This document shows positions 60,439-64,000 of a DNA stretch of 64,000 bases, one piece after another. Below the pieces are notes generated by a model, which was not told the DNA's origin, searched no databases, and saw only the letters and a list, made by a program, of their open reading frames with translations. The position numbers were made by a program, and so were the translations under genes. Every line of letters begins with the position of its first letter. The stretch's first letter is position 1. Source of the stretch: Nocardia higoensis NBRC 100133. Lineage in GTDB: Bacteria > Actinomycetota > Actinomycetes > Mycobacteriales > Mycobacteriaceae. The stretch is taken from positions 1 through 64,000 of the forward strand of contig NZ_BAGA01000138.1 of assembly GCF_000308595.1 (NCBI RefSeq), written 5' to 3'.

Positions 60439-61011
60439 TCAGTTCCCGGTCAAGATCACGACCACGCCTGCCGAGCCGTCGCCGAGACCGGGGGACTTCG
60501 GCGCGACAGCGGCGCCGAGTTCGGCGGCGATGGCTTCCGCCGCCGCCTTATCGCTCGGCGAATTCCCGTAGTACACAGTGGTTTCCGCGATCGTACCGGC
60601 CGCGTAGTTGTCCGCCCTGACGTTGGTCCAGCCGCTGGCCGCCAGCTTGTCGGCGGTGCGTCCGGCCAGGCCGACGACCAGGCTGTTGTTGAGCACCTGC
60701 ACCGGCACCGACCGGTCGAGGCCGGGGGCGGGCGGCGCGGCCAGCGGCGTCTCGGGCGGTTCGGTCGCGCTGGTCGCCACGGTGGTCTTTTCGGCCTCGG
60801 CCGTCGCGGTCGGCGTCCGGGCCGCGGTGGTGGTCGTCGTCGGCGCGGCGGCCGCCGTGGAGGTCGCCGGGGCGGCGGAATCCTCGCCGTCGGAATCCGC
60901 ACTCGACATCGACATCGCGCCCAGGCCGGCGAACACGATGGCCAGCGCGATCAACACCATCGCCAGCGCGCGCAACGGCGGCCCGCCGGAGGTGGGATTG
61001 GGGTAGCTCAC
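60439..61011 (-). CDS. LytR C-terminal domain protein
   Basis: The 190-residue protein has one membrane helix (about 14-35, LRALAMVLIALAIVFAGLGA), an extracytoplasmic Thr/Ala-rich linker, and a LytR_C domain (VPVQVLNNSLVVGLAGRTAD, VYYGNSPSDKAAAEAIAAEL). The catalytic LCP domain is absent. Such proteins are thought to aid cell-wall polymer attachment. Rv0431 appears equivalent. Confidence 0.85.
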   Translation of the reverse strand: MSYPNPTSGGPPLRALAMVLIALAIVFAGLGAMSMSSADSDGEDSAAPATSTAAAAPTTTTTAARTPTATAEAEKTTVATSATEPPETPLAAPPAPGLDRSVPVQVLNNSLVVGLAGRTADKLAASGWTNVRADNYAAGTIAETTVYYGNSPSDKAAAEAIAAELGAAVAPKSPGLGDGSAGVVVILTGN

Positions 61012-61105
61012 CGTGCCGACCCTAGTCGCTCGAACCCCGAGCGCGCCCGCATCGGGCCCGCGAAACGCGCGATCGCCGCCGACATCGCATCCACCGACCG
61101 CGAGC

Positions 61106-61474
61106 TCATACCTGGAAACCGAGGCGCCGCGCGGCCCGCGCCTTCTGCCTGCTCGCCCGCAGCCTGCGCAGTCGCTTCACCAGCATCGGGTCGGCGGCCA
61201 GCGCCTCCGGCCGGTCCACCACGGCGTTGAGCACCTGGTAGTAGCGGGTCGGGGACATGCCGAACAGTTCGCGGATGGCTTCTTCTTTGGCGCCGGCGTA
61301 CTTCCACCACTGCCGCTCGAAGGCCAGGATGTCGAGTTCGCGGCGGGACAGTCCGCTGGGGTCGGGCGCCGCGTCGCCTGCGCTGTTGCCGTCCACACCA
61401 CTTGCACCCGCGTCGCCGCCGGTGGGTAGGTCGTTGCCGATCGCGGAAGGATTCCGAGCCGCTGCGCCGTCCAT
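61106..61474 (-). CDS. DUF3263 family protein
   Basis: The 122-residue protein has a disordered N terminus (1-40) and a helical core (LSRRELDILAFERQWWKYAG, AIRELFGMSPTRYYQVLNAV). It resembles a sigma-region-4-like helix-turn-helix and is described as DUF3263. It may bind DNA; no target is known. GAGGGAGCGAG precedes ATG 61474. It is divergent from def, with two short palindromes between them (61529-61541 and 61585-61596). Confidence 0.85.
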   Translation of the reverse strand: MDGAAARNPSAIGNDLPTGGDAGASGVDGNSAGDAAPDPSGLSRRELDILAFERQWWKYAGAKEEAIRELFGMSPTRYYQVLNAVVDRPEALAADPMLVKRLRRLRASRQKARAARRLGFQV

Positions 61475-61647
61475 CTCGCTCCCTCGCCGAGTGCTCTCCA
61501 GACGAAAAATAGGGTGCTCGTCCGTCGCGGTTCATTGAACCACGGTGACCGTAGGCGTCCCGGGCCAAACCGCGGCGTGTTGCTTACCGGCCGGTAGGTC
61601 CGCGCTTCGGGGTTCCGGTCCGCCGCTGGTCAACATGGCACGGCGGG

Positions 61648-61653
61648 TAGGCT
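61648..61653 (+). promoter_or_regulatory. -10 element for leaderless or near-leaderless def transcript
   Basis: TAGGCT, preceded by GGG, lies eight bases before the def ATG. No ribosome binding site is visible in that gap. The start site would therefore fall within two bases of the start codon. Confidence 0.5.
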
Positions 61654-61661
61654 TTCCGGTC

Positions 61662-62252
61662 ATGGCAATCCTCCCCATCGTGATCGTCGGCGACCCGGTG
61701 CTCCACAATCCGACCCAACCGGTGGACCGTTCCCCGGAGGAACTGGCGGGTCTGGTCGCGGATATGTACGAGACGATGGACGCCGCCAACGGCGTCGGCC
61801 TGGCCGCCAATCAGGTGGGTGTCCCGCTGCGCCTGTTCGTCTACGACTGCCCCGACTTCGGCACGGACGGCAAGCCGGTACGCAGGCGCGGCGCGGTGAT
61901 CAACCCGGTGCTGGAGACCTCGGAGATCCCCGAGACCATGCCCGACCCGGACGACGACGAGGAAGGCTGCCTGTCGGTGCCCGGCGAGCAGTTCCCGACC
62001 GGACGCGCGAAGTGGGCCAGAGTCACCGGCACCGACGAGAACGGCGACCCGGTCGACATCAGCGGCGAGGGCTTCTTCGCGCGGATGCTGCAGCACGAGG
62101 TCGGCCATCTCGACGGCTTCCTCTACGTCGACAAGCTGATCGGCCGCCACGCCCGCGCGGCGAAGAAGACGATCAAGCGCAGGGGCTGGGGCACGCCGGG
62201 CCTGAGCTGGGTCCCCGGCGACGTGCCGGACCCGTTCGGCCATGACGACTGA
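61662..62252 (+). CDS. def: Peptide deformylase
   Basis: The 196-residue metalloenzyme removes the formyl group from new proteins. All three motifs are present: [10 protein letters not shown] near 45, EGCLSVPG near 106 (metal Cys), and QHEVGHLDG near 147 (HExxH). ATG 61662 is chosen because it matches the family N terminus ([15 protein letters not shown]). The mRNA may be leaderless. The 3' end overlaps the GNAT gene by 11 bases, and a C-terminal extension ([20 protein letters not shown]) is typical of actinobacterial Def. Confidence 0.96.
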   Translation: MAILPIVIVGDPVLHNPTQPVDRSPEELAGLVADMYETMDAANGVGLAANQVGVPLRLFVYDCPDFGTDGKPVRRRGAVINPVLETSEIPETMPDPDDDEEGCLSVPGEQFPTGRAKWARVTGTDENGDPVDISGEGFFARMLQHEVGHLDGFLYVDKLIGRHARAAKKTIKRRGWGTPGLSWVPGDVPDPFGHDD

Positions 62253-63216
62253 TCCGGCTCCCTCGCCGGCGATCGAACCCGGCCGCCGGGTGGTGCTGCG
62301 CTACCGGCTGCCCGCCGGCAGTTCCCCGCCGCTGACCGACGTGATCGGCGAGGTACTCGCGCTGGACCCGCTGACCGTGCGCGACAGCGCGGGCGGCACC
62401 GTCACCGTCACCGCCGACCAGATCGTCGCGCTGCGCGCCCTCGGCCCCCGCCCGGTCCGCACCGGCGAGATCCGCGCACTGGAAGCGGCGGCCGCCGACG
62501 CCTGGCCCGGCCTGGAATACGAGATGATCGACGGCTGGCTGGCCCGCGCCGGGCACGGCTACACCGACCGCGCGAATTCGGCTGTGCCGCTCGGACTTCC
62601 GGGCCGACCCGCCCTGCTGGGCCGCGACGTGCTGCACCGGCTGACCGAATGGTTCGCCGCGCGCGAGCTGCCGCCGCGCCTGGTGCTGCCCGACCGGCTG
62701 GCGCCCGCGCCGCCGGGCTGGCACACCTGGGGCGAGACCCTGGTGCTCGGCATCGATATCGAGAACTTCGTACTCCCCCAGGGTCCGTCGATGGTCCGCA
62801 TCGCGCCCGAACCCGACGAGGCCTGGCTGCAGATGCACGCGCTGCGCGGGGAGGCGCCGCCCGAGCAGCCGGTCGCCCCGCCCGACTACGAGGTGCTCAC
62901 GGCGGTCCGTGAGGGCGCGCTCGGCTTCGCCTCGCTGGGCCTGCCCCGCCCCATCGCCATCGCCCGCGGTGCGCTGACCACCGCCCCCGACGGCCGCCGC
63001 TGGGTCGGGCTGACCTGTGTCTCGGTCGCCGCCGAGCATCGCAGGCACGGCTTGGCCGTCCTGGTGAACGCGGAGCTGATCCGCTGGGGCCGCGATCGCG
63101 GCGCCACCCACGCCTACGTCCAGGTCGCCGCGAACAACGCGGGCGCGCTCGCGCTCTACCGCGACCTCGGTTTCGTCGACCACCACCACTACCGCTACGC
63201 CGCCCCGGCGTCGTGA
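62242..63216 (+). CDS. GNAT family N-acetyltransferase
   Basis: The protein has 324 residues. The N-terminal barrel-like part (about 10-75, [20 protein letters not shown]) is followed by a linking region and a C-terminal GNAT domain (about 230-320). There [20 protein letters not shown] supplies the acetyl-CoA loop and [20 protein letters not shown] closes the fold. It resembles Rv0428c and lies between def and xthA as there. The substrate is unknown. Confidence 0.87.
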   Translation: MTTDPAPSPAIEPGRRVVLRYRLPAGSSPPLTDVIGEVLALDPLTVRDSAGGTVTVTADQIVALRALGPRPVRTGEIRALEAAAADAWPGLEYEMIDGWLARAGHGYTDRANSAVPLGLPGRPALLGRDVLHRLTEWFAARELPPRLVLPDRLAPAPPGWHTWGETLVLGIDIENFVLPQGPSMVRIAPEPDEAWLQMHALRGEAPPEQPVAPPDYEVLTAVREGALGFASLGLPRPIAIARGALTTAPDGRRWVGLTCVSVAAEHRRHGLAVLVNAELIRWGRDRGATHAYVQVAANNAGALALYRDLGFVDHHHYRYAAPAS

Positions 63217-63250
63217 CCCCGGCACCGCCCGCGGTGAGGAAGGCTCTTTC

Positions 63251-64000
63251 GTGCGACTGGCCACCTGGAATGTCAATTCGATCCGCTCCCGAGTGGACCG
63301 GGTGACCGCCTGGCTCGACGAGCACGACATCGACGTGCTGGCCATGCAGGAAACCAAGTGCCGCGACGACCAGTTCCCCTTCGAGCGCTTCGACGAACTC
63401 GGCTACGAGGTGGCCCACCTCGGCGTGAACCAGTGGAACGGCGTGGCCATCGCCTCCCGCGTGGGACTCGACGACGTGGCGAGCGCCTTCCCCGGCCAGC
63501 CCGGCTTCGACAAGGAAGCCGCGACCGCCCTGCTGCCCAGCCCGGTGGTGGAATCGCGGGCGCTGGCGGCGACCTGCGGTGGCGTGCGGGTGTGGAGCCT
63601 GTATGTGCCCAACGGCCGCGCCCTCGACGATCCGCACTACACCTACAAACTCGAATGGCTGTCGGTGCTGCGCGACAATGCCGAGCGGTGGCTGGCCGAA
63701 CGTCCCGAGGCCAGGATCGCGCTGGTCGGCGATTGGAACATCGCGCCGACCGATGACGACGTGTGGAATCCGGAGCTGTTCCGGGACAAGACGCACACCT
63801 CCGGTCCCGAGCGCGCGGCCTTCACCGCCGTCCTGGACACCGGATTCACCGATGTGATGCGCCCGTTCGCTCCCGGCCCCGGCGTCTACACCTACTGGGA
63901 CTACACCCAGCTGCGCTTCCCACGCAAGGAAGGCATGCGCATCGATTTCGTGCTGGCCTCTCCGGCTCTGGCGGCCACCGTCGTCGACGCGGGCGTCGAC
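63251..64000 (+). CDS. xthA: Exodeoxyribonuclease III (partial, runs off right edge)
   Basis: The first 250 codons are present. The AP-endonuclease fold of the Exo III family shows MRLATWNVNSIRSRVDRVTA, the metal-binding MQETKCRDDQF near 36, VWSLYVPNGRALDD near 115, VGDWNIAPTDDDVW near 157 and MRIDFVLAS near 229. It cuts DNA at abasic sites and degrades 3' ends during base excision repair. GAGGAAGG upstream supports GTG 63251. The final catalytic His segment lies beyond the window. Confidence 0.93.
   Translation, partial: MRLATWNVNSIRSRVDRVTAWLDEHDIDVLAMQETKCRDDQFPFERFDELGYEVAHLGVNQWNGVAIASRVGLDDVASAFPGQPGFDKEAATALLPSPVVESRALAATCGGVRVWSLYVPNGRALDDPHYTYKLEWLSVLRDNAERWLAERPEARIALVGDWNIAPTDDDVWNPELFRDKTHTSGPERAAFTAVLDTGFTDVMRPFAPGPGVYTYWDYTQLRFPRKEGMRIDFVLASPALAATVVDAGVD

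Overview
This window is one contiguous stretch of very GC-rich, densely coded actinobacterial chromosome. The gene set and order point to a mycolic-acid-containing genus, most likely Nocardia or a close relative. Evidence for this: a complete yrbE-mce locus, a two-CIRCE groEL2, a RamB-type regulator, and a run (CDC48-like ATPase, PssA, Psd, YbdK ligase, SodC, LytR_C protein, DUF3263 protein, Def, GNAT, XthA) that I recall as the Rv0427c-Rv0437c neighbourhood of Mycobacterium tuberculosis. The DUF3349 / small membrane protein / PitA trio matches Rv0543c-Rv0545c. These comparisons come from memory, not a search.

Layout. 0-5 kb: a MobA-like nucleotidyltransferase and XdhC (molybdenum hydroxylase maturation), a PfkB sugar kinase, and the pitA phosphate transport operon. 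5-14.3 kb: DNA ligase LigB divergent from a RamB-like regulator, then a five-gene urea ABC importer (urtABCDE) closed by a GntR regulator. 14.3-15.9 kb: two small genes and a compact toxin-antitoxin operon whose promoter sits inside a 26-bp palindrome. 15.9-25.5 kb: a TetR-yrbEAB-mceABCDEF-Mce-associated-protein operon (lipid import). 25.5-36 kb: a NERD-like proline-rich membrane protein, several small enzymes, lipoamide dehydrogenase, an S9 peptidase, a decayed MFS transporter, an alpha/beta hydrolase and a TetR regulator. 36-41.7 kb: a ZIP transporter, a DUF6585 protein, GroEL2, a SUFU-domain protein and a Clp-N/HTH protein. 41.7-46.9 kb: an FAD oxidoreductase next to an ECF41 sigma factor, then pssA-psd (phosphatidylethanolamine synthesis) divergent from a FabH-like synthase. 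46.9-57 kb: small genes, a CDC48-like ATPase, and the mrpACDEFG cation/proton antiporter. 57-64 kb: a PAP2 membrane protein, YbdK ligase, SodC, LytR_C protein, DUF3263 protein, Def, GNAT and the start of XthA, which runs off the window.

The most interesting signals are regulatory. Two genes, the Clp-N/HTH gene at 41678 and the antitoxin gene at 15857, show the same architecture: a -35, a 17-bp spacer, a TANNNT -10, six bases, then ATG. This predicts leaderless mRNA. In both, palindromes overlap the promoter, as expected for autorepression. The ramB-like gene (18-bp spacer) is very similar. I saw no CRISPR array, insertion sequence, rRNA or tRNA gene.
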